A stretch of DNA of 42,492 nucleotides, from the IMG/VR virus record IMGVR_UViG_3300028414_001077, positions 1-42,492 of that record; one strand, written 5' to 3'. This stretch comes from a virus. The notes under the pieces are model-generated. The model did no database searches. It saw nothing but the letters and a program-made list of their open reading frames with translations, and was not told the DNA's origin. Both the position numbers and the translations under genes were made by a program. Positions within the stretch are counted from its first letter, which is position 1, and every line of letters starts with the position of its first letter. Positions 25,415 through 33,048 of this stretch are shown piece by piece.

Positions 25415-25888
25415 GTGAAACTTTACAATTTATATAAAGAGATTATATTAGAAGCAGAAGACCAAGAGGTTAATGCTAATATTAATATACCTTGTTTTGG
25501 TGATTACACTAAAATGAGTATTGATAATATAATTGATGCGTTAATTGAAGGTTGTATAGATGCTAATAATAATAAGTTTTGGTATCCAGCCAATATATGG
25601 TATGACGGTGAAAGTACACCAAGGTATGTTTTTATCCATGCCTTAGGTAATTTTAAAGGTGGTTTAGGTATTAGAGCATGGCAAACATCAGGACCTAGTA
25701 AATCTGGAGAACAAGCCCCACCAGAAAAAAGAAATGCTAAAGTTGGTTGGAGAATATTTTTCACTAATAAAATAAATAAAATAGAACCAAGAAACTTTAA
25801 GATATATAACCCATTTAATGGTTATGCTGGTCCAGACACTGACCAGAAAATGATTAATGGGAGAACAATAAAAGGAATAAAAAAATAA
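25415..25888 (+). CDS. Unrecognised protein, GTG start
   Basis: A 157-residue protein. The GTG at 25415 is chosen because it gives an intact amphipathic N-terminal helix (MKLYNLYKEIILEAEDQ); the next in-frame ATG would remove 32 residues. The middle has an aromatic-rich core (NKFWYPANIWYDGESTPRY, GGLGIRAWQTSGPS) and a strand-like GWRIFFTNKI. The ending is basic (TIKGIKK). No catalytic motif or membrane segment is seen, and I do not recognise the family. It lies between two other unknown genes of the late unit. Confidence 0.5.
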   Translation: MKLYNLYKEIILEAEDQEVNANINIPCFGDYTKMSIDNIIDALIEGCIDANNNKFWYPANIWYDGESTPRYVFIHALGNFKGGLGIRAWQTSGPSKSGEQAPPEKRNAKVGWRIFFTNKINKIEPRNFKIYNPFNGYAGPDTDQKMINGRTIKGIKK

Positions 25889-25894
25889 AAAGTT

Positions 25895-26461
25895 ATGAAT
25901 GGAGCACCACCACCAGCAGATTTATCTAAACTTAAAAATATTTTAGGTAATGCCAAGTCTATCATGAATAAAGTAAATGATGGGAATTATGAAACAGGTA
26001 ATGTTGACGGAAATACACTTGTACAAAGTACAGATGGTTATGTTAATGAGGGAAACATGAGTCCTAATGCAACTACAATGGGTAATTCAGCAAGACAAAT
26101 GAAACAACCTAGTAAAGATGCTATTATGAATTCTAAAATGCCAGAAGTTATTAAAAAAGCTATGCTAGAAAACCCAATATCACAACCAAAAATAAATCAT
26201 ACGTTTAACTTAGATGATGTATCTGATTTAATTGATGATAAACCAATTCCAGCACCAACTACTAAAAAAAGAGTAAATGAAGGTGTTGTTAAAGGAGATA
26301 TGATTACAATTAGTGAAGCTGGATTAAGAGATATGATTAAGGATGTCTTAATCGAATACTTATCTGCTGATTATAGTAAAAACATTACTGAGGGTGTAAT
26401 TAAGAAAACTATCAACACTCTTATCAAAGAAGGTAAAATTAAAACCAAACCAACTAAATAA
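25895..26461 (+). CDS. Unrecognised protein, last gene of the unit
   Basis: A 188-residue protein of unknown family. The N-terminal half is Asn/Met/Gly-rich and probably flexible. The middle carries a PEVIKKAMLENPI helix and a DDVSDLIDDKPIPAP segment, like a short docking peptide. The C-terminal third is helical and ends in a basic tail (IKEGKIKTKPTK). It is the last gene before the terminator at 26487, so it closes the unit that starts at 23937. A scaffold or head-associated role is possible but unsupported. Confidence 0.55.
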   Translation: MNGAPPPADLSKLKNILGNAKSIMNKVNDGNYETGNVDGNTLVQSTDGYVNEGNMSPNATTMGNSARQMKQPSKDAIMNSKMPEVIKKAMLENPISQPKINHTFNLDDVSDLIDDKPIPAPTTKKRVNEGVVKGDMITISEAGLRDMIKDVLIEYLSADYSKNITEGVIKKTINTLIKEGKIKTKPTK

Positions 26462-26486
26462 TATTTATCAAATACTAAATAAATGA

Positions 26487-26516
26487 GGCTCAGTGATTAC
26501 TGGGCCTTTATTGTTT
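26487..26516 (+). terminator. Intrinsic terminator
   Basis: An 8-bp stem (GGCTCAGT with ACTGGGCC, one G-T pair), a GATT loop, and a following TTTATTGTTT. It separates the 23937-26461 unit from the glycan unit. Confidence 0.85.
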
Positions 26517-26525
26517 ACATTATTG

Positions 26526-26534
26526 ATATTTATC
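26526..26534 (+). promoter_or_regulatory. Late-type promoter motif upstream of the glycan operon
   Basis: ATATTTATC just past the terminator and 44 bases before the ATG at 26579. It is the only candidate promoter in the 117-base gap that could drive the long operon. Confidence 0.45.
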
Positions 26535-26578
26535 ATTATACTTAACTATAATTATAAAAGTTTTAACTAGTTAAGTTT

Positions 26579-27853
26579 ATGAGTAAGAAAATTAAAGTTT
26601 TAGTAGTCCCTAGTGACCGTACTGGAGTAGGATACTTTAGAAGTACAAAACCACACATTACATTAGAAAATAACCATTCAGATGAATTTCATGTAGATAT
26701 TGATTATGAACCAAAAATTCATGATGATAATTTCTTAAAACAATATGATGTTATCCATTATCATAGAAGTCTTGGTCCATTTGAAAATATGGACAAAGTC
26801 CTAGATAGATGTGATGAACTTGGTATTGTAACCATGATGGATATTGATGATTATTGGTCTCCAGGTAAACATCACCCAGCACACTTAATAATTAAGCAAT
26901 CTGAAATGGATAAGAAAATCTTAAATAATATTAAGATTGCTAGAAATGTTGTTACAACAACACCATTATTTGCTGAGGAAATTAAAAAGTACAATAAGAA
27001 TGTACACATATTACCAAACGCAATTGACCCTAATGAAAAACAATATACCTCAAACCCAGAACCATCAGATAAGCTTAGGATTGGATGGTTAGGTGGAAGT
27101 AGCCACCTTAAAGATTTAGAATTATTAGGTAACTTTATAGCTCAATTAAAAAGTAATAATTTAATTGATAAAGTTCAAATGGTTTTGTGTGGATTTGATT
27201 TAAGAGGTAATGTAACAATTATTGATGAAAAAACTGGTCAAAGAAGGCAAAGACCTATACAACCACACGAAAGCGTTTGGTATCAGTATGAAAAAATATT
27301 TACCGATAACTACTCTATCGTTAGTGAAGATTATAAGAAACACTTGTTAAGTTTTAAACAAGAAGAATATGAAGGTGTTGAAAATGAAGGATATAGAAGA
27401 GTTTGGACAAAACCAGTATCGACATACGCTACTAATTATAATCTATTTGATGTTTCTTTAGCACCATTAGAAGAACATATCTTTAATAAGGTAAAATCAC
27501 AATTAAAGGTTATTGAGGCTGGATTCCACAAAAAAGCTATTATAGCTCAAGACTTCGGACCATACCAAATAGACCTAACAAGTTATTATGATAGACCACA
27601 AAAGGGTCAACATGAATTACCTGTAAACCCAGATGGTAACGCATTATTAGTTAAGTCTAATAAAAACCATAAGGATTGGTTTAGAAATATTAAGAGATTG
27701 GTTGAAAATCCAGAATTAGTTACGGAACTAAGTTCTAAATTATATGAAACTGTTAAAGACACTTATAGTATCGATGCTGTAACTAAAAATAGACGTGATT
27801 TATACGTTAAGTTATTAGAAACAGTTAAAAAAAATAGTGAAGCTATTGCATAA
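26579..27853 (+). CDS. Glycosyltransferase, GT-B fold (GT4-like)
   Basis: A 424-residue GT-B enzyme. The N-terminal Rossmann half starts IKVLVVPSDRTGVGYFR and contains the DVIHYHRSLGPFENM and TMMDIDDYWSPG segments. The C-terminal half starts around KLRIGWLGGSSHLKDLELL, where GT4 enzymes bind the sugar nucleotide. A late KVIEAGFHKKAIIAQDFG segment takes the place of the GT4 'E-x7-E' region. A ~50-residue insert (about 210-275) in the middle is unusual. It probably transfers a sugar from a nucleotide sugar; donor and acceptor are unknown. It is the first gene of the operon and has its own late-type motif. Confidence 0.85.
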   Translation: MSKKIKVLVVPSDRTGVGYFRSTKPHITLENNHSDEFHVDIDYEPKIHDDNFLKQYDVIHYHRSLGPFENMDKVLDRCDELGIVTMMDIDDYWSPGKHHPAHLIIKQSEMDKKILNNIKIARNVVTTTPLFAEEIKKYNKNVHILPNAIDPNEKQYTSNPEPSDKLRIGWLGGSSHLKDLELLGNFIAQLKSNNLIDKVQMVLCGFDLRGNVTIIDEKTGQRRQRPIQPHESVWYQYEKIFTDNYSIVSEDYKKHLLSFKQEEYEGVENEGYRRVWTKPVSTYATNYNLFDVSLAPLEEHIFNKVKSQLKVIEAGFHKKAIIAQDFGPYQIDLTSYYDRPQKGQHELPVNPDGNALLVKSNKNHKDWFRNIKRLVENPELVTELSSKLYETVKDTYSIDAVTKNRRDLYVKLLETVKKNSEAIA

Positions 27854-27881
27854 AATAAAAAAAAGTAATAAATTTGTTGTT

Positions 27882-28307
27882 ATGAAAAATAAAGAAAAAT
27901 TAATGTTAGTGTTCGACTTTATAAGTGATTACCTAATAAACGAAGGCAATGTAAACGATACGGAAGTTGAAGTTGATAAAGTAAGAACCTCATTTGAAGG
28001 TACAATGGGAAGAGCTCATGATATAATGAAAAAGGTAGAGGAAATGGATAAAACTGATGCTAAGATTAAATCAGCTGTAAATAACGCTACTAAACCGTTG
28101 AAAGAAGCAATTAATAAGGTTAAGACTTTGCATAAAGAAGAATCAGAGCTAAATAAGAAAACTGAAGAAGTTAAAGATTTAACAGAAAAGTTTACAGAAA
28201 GAACTGGTGTTACTTTAGATGATGAAGGTAAATTAGTTGAAGTTAAGGTTGGACCATTAAAAGAGTACACAACCATATCACAACTTATGGAAGATATTAA
28301 TAAATAA
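27882..28307 (+). CDS. Unrecognised coiled-coil protein
   Basis: The ATG at 27882 is preferred to an upstream ATG at 27837, because the longer version would overlap the glycosyltransferase end by 17 bases. The product is 141 residues. A short helical N-terminus (KLMLVFDFISDYLINEG) is followed by a long Lys/Glu-rich heptad region (about 40-110) that should form a coiled coil. It ends in a small strand-helix segment (VGPLKEYTTISQLMEDINK). No family is recognised. It lies between a glycosyltransferase and nucleotide-metabolism genes. Confidence 0.6.
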   Translation: MKNKEKLMLVFDFISDYLINEGNVNDTEVEVDKVRTSFEGTMGRAHDIMKKVEEMDKTDAKIKSAVNNATKPLKEAINKVKTLHKEESELNKKTEEVKDLTEKFTERTGVTLDDEGKLVEVKVGPLKEYTTISQLMEDINK

Positions 28308-28318
28308 ATTAGTAAGTT

Positions 28319-28873
28319 ATGTTAACAGAAGAGAAAATTTTAAAAAACGCAAAAAAGTTTAATGACACTGGTGTTAAATACGAAGTGATTAATGATGACC
28401 TAATCAATATGTTAGGTAAAGAGTTTATAACCGCACCATGTTCTACAACAACAAATTTATATGGTGCTTATGATGGTGGTTTAATAAATCATATTCTTAA
28501 TACAACTAAATACGCTTTAAAGATTAATGAAGCGTTACCAGAGACTAAGCAAGTAAGTGTTACTAACATCATTAGAGTATGTCTTATTCACCAAATAGGT
28601 AAGGCTAAGATGTTTACCGAGCAAACGTCTCAATGGCATAAGGATAACAGAGGCGAAATGTACACATTCAACGAAGAGTTATTATCTATGTCAACGTCTG
28701 AACGCTCAGTATATTACGCACTTAAATCTGGTATTAACCTTAGTGAAGACGAAGTTTTTGCGATTTATAATTATAACAGTGATTTTGCACAAAGACCTAT
28801 GACTACTTTAGGTGAGAAATTAGCTGCTTTGTTAAGAACCGCTAATATGGTTGCAGTACTTGAAGAAAAATAA
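28319..28873 (+). CDS. HD-domain-like phosphohydrolase, degenerate HD pair
   Basis: A 184-residue helical protein with the order of an HD-domain hydrolase: GGLINHIL (H58) and then NIIRVCLIHQIGKAKMF. The usual His-Asp pair is here His-Gln (H91-Q92), followed by the IGK that normally comes after the HD. The Asp is a key metal ligand in this superfamily, so catalysis may be lost or changed. Relatives in phages are annotated as metal-dependent phosphohydrolases, often near nucleotide genes. The next genes are dUTPase and an IMP dehydrogenase-type enzyme, so a nucleotide role, or a non-catalytic binding role, is plausible. Confidence 0.6.
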   Translation: MLTEEKILKNAKKFNDTGVKYEVINDDLINMLGKEFITAPCSTTTNLYGAYDGGLINHILNTTKYALKINEALPETKQVSVTNIIRVCLIHQIGKAKMFTEQTSQWHKDNRGEMYTFNEELLSMSTSERSVYYALKSGINLSEDEVFAIYNYNSDFAQRPMTTLGEKLAALLRTANMVAVLEEK

Positions 28874-28880
28874 GAAACAT

Positions 28881-29465
28881 ATGGATTATAATTTTAACGA
28901 AGATGAAATGTTTAATAAGTTAATGAAAGCCATTAATGAAGAGGGTAGTTATAACTTAGAAACATTTAATGATGAATTTAACAAACTAGTGGATGATATA
29001 AGTAATACAACTTATACTGCTTATTCCGTTAAATTTATTAATAAGTCTAACAATCAAGACCCAGAATACGCAACCGAAGGTTCAGCTGGGTTTGATTTTA
29101 GGGCTGACTTAAGTGAACCTATTCACCTAAATCCTGGTGAGATAACAATGGTACCAACAGGGTTATACTTTGAGTTACCGTCTAATCTTGAATTACAAGT
29201 CAGACCTAGAAGTGGTTTATCAGCTAAGCATGGTGTTACAGTATTAAATTCACCAGGAACTGTTGATTCTGACTATAGAGGTGAAGTTAAAGTTATCCTT
29301 ATTAATCATGGTAAGGATACTTTTGTAATTGAGAACGGTGAAAGAATAGCACAAGGTGTTATTGCAAATGTGATTGGTAAAAATTTAGTTAGTCTTACAA
29401 AGACAGAAACTTTAAACGATAGTGAAAGAGGTGAAAGTGGATTCGGTTCAACAGGTACAAAATAG
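28881..29465 (+). CDS. dut: dUTP diphosphatase (dUTPase)
   Basis: A trimeric-type dUTPase that converts dUTP to dUMP, keeping uracil out of phage DNA and feeding dTMP synthesis. All five motifs are present: EGSAGFDFRADL (I), RPRSGLSAKHG (II), LNSPGTVDSDYRGEVKVIL (III), RIAQGVI (IV) and the C-terminal GFGSTG arm (V). The ATG at 28881 is preferred because an upstream alternative at 28851 overlaps the HD-like gene. The product is 194 residues, about 45 longer than usual. The extra is an acidic N-terminal helical region (residues 1-45) of unknown use. Confidence 0.95.
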   Translation: MDYNFNEDEMFNKLMKAINEEGSYNLETFNDEFNKLVDDISNTTYTAYSVKFINKSNNQDPEYATEGSAGFDFRADLSEPIHLNPGEITMVPTGLYFELPSNLELQVRPRSGLSAKHGVTVLNSPGTVDSDYRGEVKVILINHGKDTFVIENGERIAQGVIANVIGKNLVSLTKTETLNDSERGESGFGSTGTK

Positions 29466-29472
29466 AAATGAT

Positions 29473-30540
29473 ATGAGTAATTTTTTTTATGAGCAAGTAA
29501 GTTTAGATTTTAATGATTTATTGATTAAACCTAAAGCCACTAGTGATATAGTTAGTAGGAGCGAAATAACTATATTAAATGAAAATGGTAAACTACCATT
29601 ATTTACTGCTCCAATGGATACTGTTGTTGACAAAACTAATTACAATGAATTTGATAAGTTAGGTATTAATATATGCTTACCAAGAGGCGAAAATGGTGAC
29701 GACTCAATGTTTCAGTCATACTCACTTAAAGATTTTATCAAAGAATTTATATTAGAAGAAAAGGTTCTACGAACATATGCCAAAGGCTCATCTGACACTA
29801 TGTACAATATGAGGACATTTAAAGTCTTAATTGATACAGCAAATGGTCATACAAAAGAAATGTTAGACGCTGTACAAGAAGCAAAAAGATTATGGTCTAA
29901 TAAATTAATCTTAATGGTTGGTAACATAGCTAACCCACAGACATACGTTTTATTATCCGAAGCTGGAGCTGACTATATAAGAGTTGGTATTGGTAATGGT
30001 GGTGGTTGTCTAACCACACAACAAACAGGAATTGGTTTTCCAATGGCTAGTTTAATTAAGAAATGTTACGATGTATCATGTACGTTAGATAATCCAGCAA
30101 AAATAGTTGCTGATGGTGGTATGAAAAGTTATTCAGACATCATTAAGGCTTTAGCGTTAGGTGCTGATTACGTTATGGTAGGTAGTTTATTTAATAAAGC
30201 TCTAGAGTCTTGTGGTGATAACTATATAATGAAAAAAGTACCTATAACACAATTTGGTGCTGAAAAAGCATATAGTATCGGTTTACCTGTTTACAAAAAG
30301 TTCAGAGGCATGAGCACCAAAGAAGTCCAGAAGAAATGGGGTAATAATATACTTAAAACTTCTGAAGGTATTGTAACATATAGAAAAGTGGAATACACAC
30401 TTAGTGGTTGGATTGATAACTTTAAATCATATTTGCGTTCAGCTATGAGTTATTCAGACTCTAAAACCCTTGAAGAATTTATTAATAAGGCCGAGTTTTT
30501 AAAGATAAGTGAAAATTCATTTAAAAGATTTAATAAATAA
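29473..30540 (+). CDS. IMP dehydrogenase / GMP reductase family enzyme
   Basis: A 355-residue TIM-barrel enzyme; the ATG at 29473 avoids overlap with dut. Motifs: FNDLLIKP (13-20), DTANGH (121-126), the active-site loop GIGNGGGCLTTQQTGIGFP with Cys179, the phosphate site ADGGMKSYSDIIKALALGA and VMVGSLF, and a flap segment KKFRGMS. CBS domains are absent. The flap and VMVGSL look like IMP dehydrogenase, while DTANGH and the length (about 345) are closer to GMP reductase, so the two cannot be separated here. IMPDH makes XMP toward GTP; GMPR runs GMP back to IMP. Either would shift purine pools during infection. The usual loop GPGS-x-C is GNGGGC here. Confidence 0.88.
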   Translation: MSNFFYEQVSLDFNDLLIKPKATSDIVSRSEITILNENGKLPLFTAPMDTVVDKTNYNEFDKLGINICLPRGENGDDSMFQSYSLKDFIKEFILEEKVLRTYAKGSSDTMYNMRTFKVLIDTANGHTKEMLDAVQEAKRLWSNKLILMVGNIANPQTYVLLSEAGADYIRVGIGNGGGCLTTQQTGIGFPMASLIKKCYDVSCTLDNPAKIVADGGMKSYSDIIKALALGADYVMVGSLFNKALESCGDNYIMKKVPITQFGAEKAYSIGLPVYKKFRGMSTKEVQKKWGNNILKTSEGIVTYRKVEYTLSGWIDNFKSYLRSAMSYSDSKTLEEFINKAEFLKISENSFKRFNK

Positions 30541-30551
30541 AAATTTAACTT

Positions 30552-30701
30552 ATGATAAATGAAAAAATAAAAAGGATAAAAGATAGAATTAATTGGTTAA
30601 AAACTCAAATAACCATGAGTGCTTATTATGATGGGTGGACATTAAATGGTTTTAGAAAAGAATTATCTGAGTTAATTGGTAAATTAAGTAACTTAAAATG
30701 A
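30552..30701 (+). CDS. Small helical protein
   Basis: A 49-residue gene reading MINEKIKRIKDRINWLKTQI followed by a YYDGWTLNGFRKELSELIGK segment. It is mostly helix and ends in Lys. It lies 11 bases after the IMPDH-type gene and overlaps the sulfotransferase start by four bases (ATGA). The overlap and clean frame support a real gene. The function is unknown. Confidence 0.55.
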   Translation: MINEKIKRIKDRINWLKTQITMSAYYDGWTLNGFRKELSELIGKLSNLK

Positions 30702-31399
30702 AGTATATTTTTATACATATAGGTAAAACAGCTGGAACTAGTTTTAGAAATTTCTTAGAGTCTAATGTAAGTAGACCATATTGGGGGTATGCTAAAACAT
30801 ATGTTTTGACACACGAAGATTTAGATTTTAGAAAACCTGATAAATTCACACAGTTGGAACCTAGAGGGTATAGTGTGTTTGAACATTTTGATTTATTCTC
30901 TGAACATGCTCCGTGGGGATTACATAGATACTTAAAAACAAAAGAATACCAATACATAGCTATGTTAAGGGAACCAATTTCTAGAACTATATCAGCATAC
31001 AGGTACGCTATAGATAGGGGTTGGATAAATGACGATAAAAATATTATTGATTGGTTTAATGAAGTAAGAAATAAAGATAAAAAACATTACCAATTAAATT
31101 ACTGCTCTGGTATGTCAATAGACGCACCATCAGAAGTAAAACTAGACAAAGCTTTAATAAACTTAAAAGATAAAAAGTTTTTATTTGGTTTAACAAGTAA
31201 ATACGATGAATTTATTGATTTATGTTGTGCAATAAATAACTGGAAACCGCAATATAGAACAACAAATGTGACTAAAACTAAAAAAGAGATAAACCAAGAA
31301 GATAAACATAAATTACAAGAACTGCTTTCAGGTGAAATAAATTTTTATGAAGAAGCTGTTAAAATATATAACGAAAAATATAAAAACTTTATAAAATGA
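30698..31399 (+). CDS. Sulfotransferase (PAPS-dependent, carbohydrate type)
   Basis: A 233-residue protein with both PAPS-binding elements of the sulfotransferase superfamily: the 5'-phosphosulfate loop FIHIGKTAGTSFRNFL (residues 5-20) and the 3'-phosphate motif LREPISRTISAYRY (90-103, with Arg91, Arg96 and Ser99). His37-Glu40 and His63 are candidate base residues. The layout is that of carbohydrate sulfotransferases acting on glycans. It would move sulfate from host-made PAPS to a sugar hydroxyl. It is coupled by ATGA overlaps to a small gene upstream and the GT2-GT4 fusion downstream, so its substrate is probably the glycan made by this operon. The acceptor is inferred. Confidence 0.85.
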   Translation: MKYIFIHIGKTAGTSFRNFLESNVSRPYWGYAKTYVLTHEDLDFRKPDKFTQLEPRGYSVFEHFDLFSEHAPWGLHRYLKTKEYQYIAMLREPISRTISAYRYAIDRGWINDDKNIIDWFNEVRNKDKKHYQLNYCSGMSIDAPSEVKLDKALINLKDKKFLFGLTSKYDEFIDLCCAINNWKPQYRTTNVTKTKKEINQEDKHKLQELLSGEINFYEEAVKIYNEKYKNFIK

Positions 31400-33048
31400 T
31401 TAGTATAGTTTATTGTACAAGATTTGAAAATAAAAAACACCAAGAACACTTGATTAAATCTTCTGGATTACATAAACACGTTGAAGTTATTGAAATCATT
31501 AATAATGGTGAATCACTTACTAAAGCATATAATCGTGGTTTAAAACTAGCCAAAAACGATATCATTGTATTCTGCCATGATGATATTATTATTGAAACTA
31601 AACAGTGGGGTAAGAAACTTGAAAAATTATTTAACAGAAATAAGGAGTTTGGCATCATAGGTGTTGCTGGAACTAAGAGTTTATCTGAATCTGGTAGATG
31701 GTGGGATGATAGGTCAGCAATGTTTGGTAGAGTAAAGCACACACACCAAGGTAAATCATGGCTTTCAGCATACAGTGAAGACCTAGGTGAAAATATTGAA
31801 GAAACTATAGTAGTTGACGGTGTATGGTTCGCTGTACATAAAGACAGACTTAAGAAAGACTTCGATGAATCGGTTGAAGGTTTCCATTTCTATGATGTCA
31901 ACTTCTGTTTCCAAAATAGGTTTGAAGGTGTAAAGGTGGGTGTAACTACTAAGATTAGAGTCAACCATATGTCTATTGGTGAAACTAACAACCAATGGGA
32001 AGAAAACAGAAAAGAATTTGCTGAAAAATATAAAGATGAGTTACCAGTTAGAATTAAAGATAATTTTGAAGGTAGAAAATTAAAAGTATTAATGGGTTGT
32101 CTTAACTTCCAAGGATTAACTGGTTCTGAAATATCAACACTTGAAACAGCTAAAGGGTTAGCTAAAAATGGTTGTGATGTATCTGTTATATCAACAGCTG
32201 TTAGTCCAAAGTTTAAACAAACATGTAATAGATATAATATTAAGACTTATTTAATGTCTGAACCACCAGGATATAAGATGGGTGATGGTAAGTGGGGTGT
32301 TAATACACCACAAGGTCATCAACTATCTAAACCAGGGGTGCTTTACGCTGTAAAACCAACCGATTTCGATATTATTCATGCTAATCATGAACCAATTACT
32401 AAACAATTATTACAATTATATCCAGATAAGAAATTCGTTAATATTGTTAGGTCTGAGGTAATTGATTTAGAGAACCCAATAGTTGACACTAAGATTAAGA
32501 AATATATTGCAATTAGACCAAGTATTAAGGACTATATTGTAGAAAACTTTGGTATTGGTAAAGATATCGTAGAAGTTATTTATAACCCATTTGATAAATC
32601 TAGATTTAAGAAACAAAGTTTACCATCTGGAACAGATAAAAAAGTAACTCTTTTCGTTGGTACAATGGATTATTTAAGAGAAAAATCTATTAGAGACTTA
32701 GTAGATAAGTGTGTTGAACAAAATAAGGAGTTATGGCTTGTTGGTAAGGATAGTAATAGTTACGGTGTTAAATTAGGTCAAGATAATGAACATGTTAAGT
32801 ATTTCCCACCAACAGATAACATAGAAGAATTCTTTTATAAGTGCGATGAAACTGCTGGGATTATGCTTGGAAGAACAACCATTGAAGGGTTCTTATGTGG
32901 TAAACCAGCAATAATTTATAACGTGGATAAACAAGGAAATATTATTGACTCTGAATTCATGGAAGTCCCAGAAGACTTGAGTATATTTGATGTTGATAGT
33001 ATAATCCCTAAAATAAAAGAAACTTATATAGATGCATACAACACCTAA
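31396..33048 (+). CDS. Two-domain glycosyltransferase, GT2-like fused to GT4-like
   Basis: A 550-residue fusion. Residues 1 to about 225 are a GT-A domain: SIVYCTRF strand, ALTKAYNRGLK-like SLTKAYNRGLKLA helix, HDD metal motif (61-63) and a WWDDRS and VDGVWFAVHKD acceptor region. Residues from about 228 form a GT-B domain: KVLMGCLNFQGLTGSEIST, the DIIHANHEPITKQ segment, VIYNPFDKSRF, then a TLFVGTMDYLREKSI donor half and a GRTTIEGFLCGKPAIIY segment. Such fusions add two sugars in sequence or make a disaccharide unit. The start overlaps the sulfotransferase stop by four bases. Donors are unknown. Confidence 0.85.
   Translation: MISIVYCTRFENKKHQEHLIKSSGLHKHVEVIEIINNGESLTKAYNRGLKLAKNDIIVFCHDDIIIETKQWGKKLEKLFNRNKEFGIIGVAGTKSLSESGRWWDDRSAMFGRVKHTHQGKSWLSAYSEDLGENIEETIVVDGVWFAVHKDRLKKDFDESVEGFHFYDVNFCFQNRFEGVKVGVTTKIRVNHMSIGETNNQWEENRKEFAEKYKDELPVRIKDNFEGRKLKVLMGCLNFQGLTGSEISTLETAKGLAKNGCDVSVISTAVSPKFKQTCNRYNIKTYLMSEPPGYKMGDGKWGVNTPQGHQLSKPGVLYAVKPTDFDIIHANHEPITKQLLQLYPDKKFVNIVRSEVIDLENPIVDTKIKKYIAIRPSIKDYIVENFGIGKDIVEVIYNPFDKSRFKKQSLPSGTDKKVTLFVGTMDYLREKSIRDLVDKCVEQNKELWLVGKDSNSYGVKLGQDNEHVKYFPPTDNIEEFFYKCDETAGIMLGRTTIEGFLCGKPAIIYNVDKQGNIIDSEFMEVPEDLSIFDVDSIIPKIKETYIDAYNT

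Noticed and set aside
26461-26469. ATATTTATC motif just after the stop of the 25895 gene
   Set aside because: It lies directly before a strong terminator on the same strand, so a promoter here would make almost no transcript. The copy at 26526 is better placed.
30652-30957. Minus-strand frame over the sulfotransferase start
   Set aside because: It is a shadow frame. The plus-strand sulfotransferase has clear motifs and coupled starts and stops.
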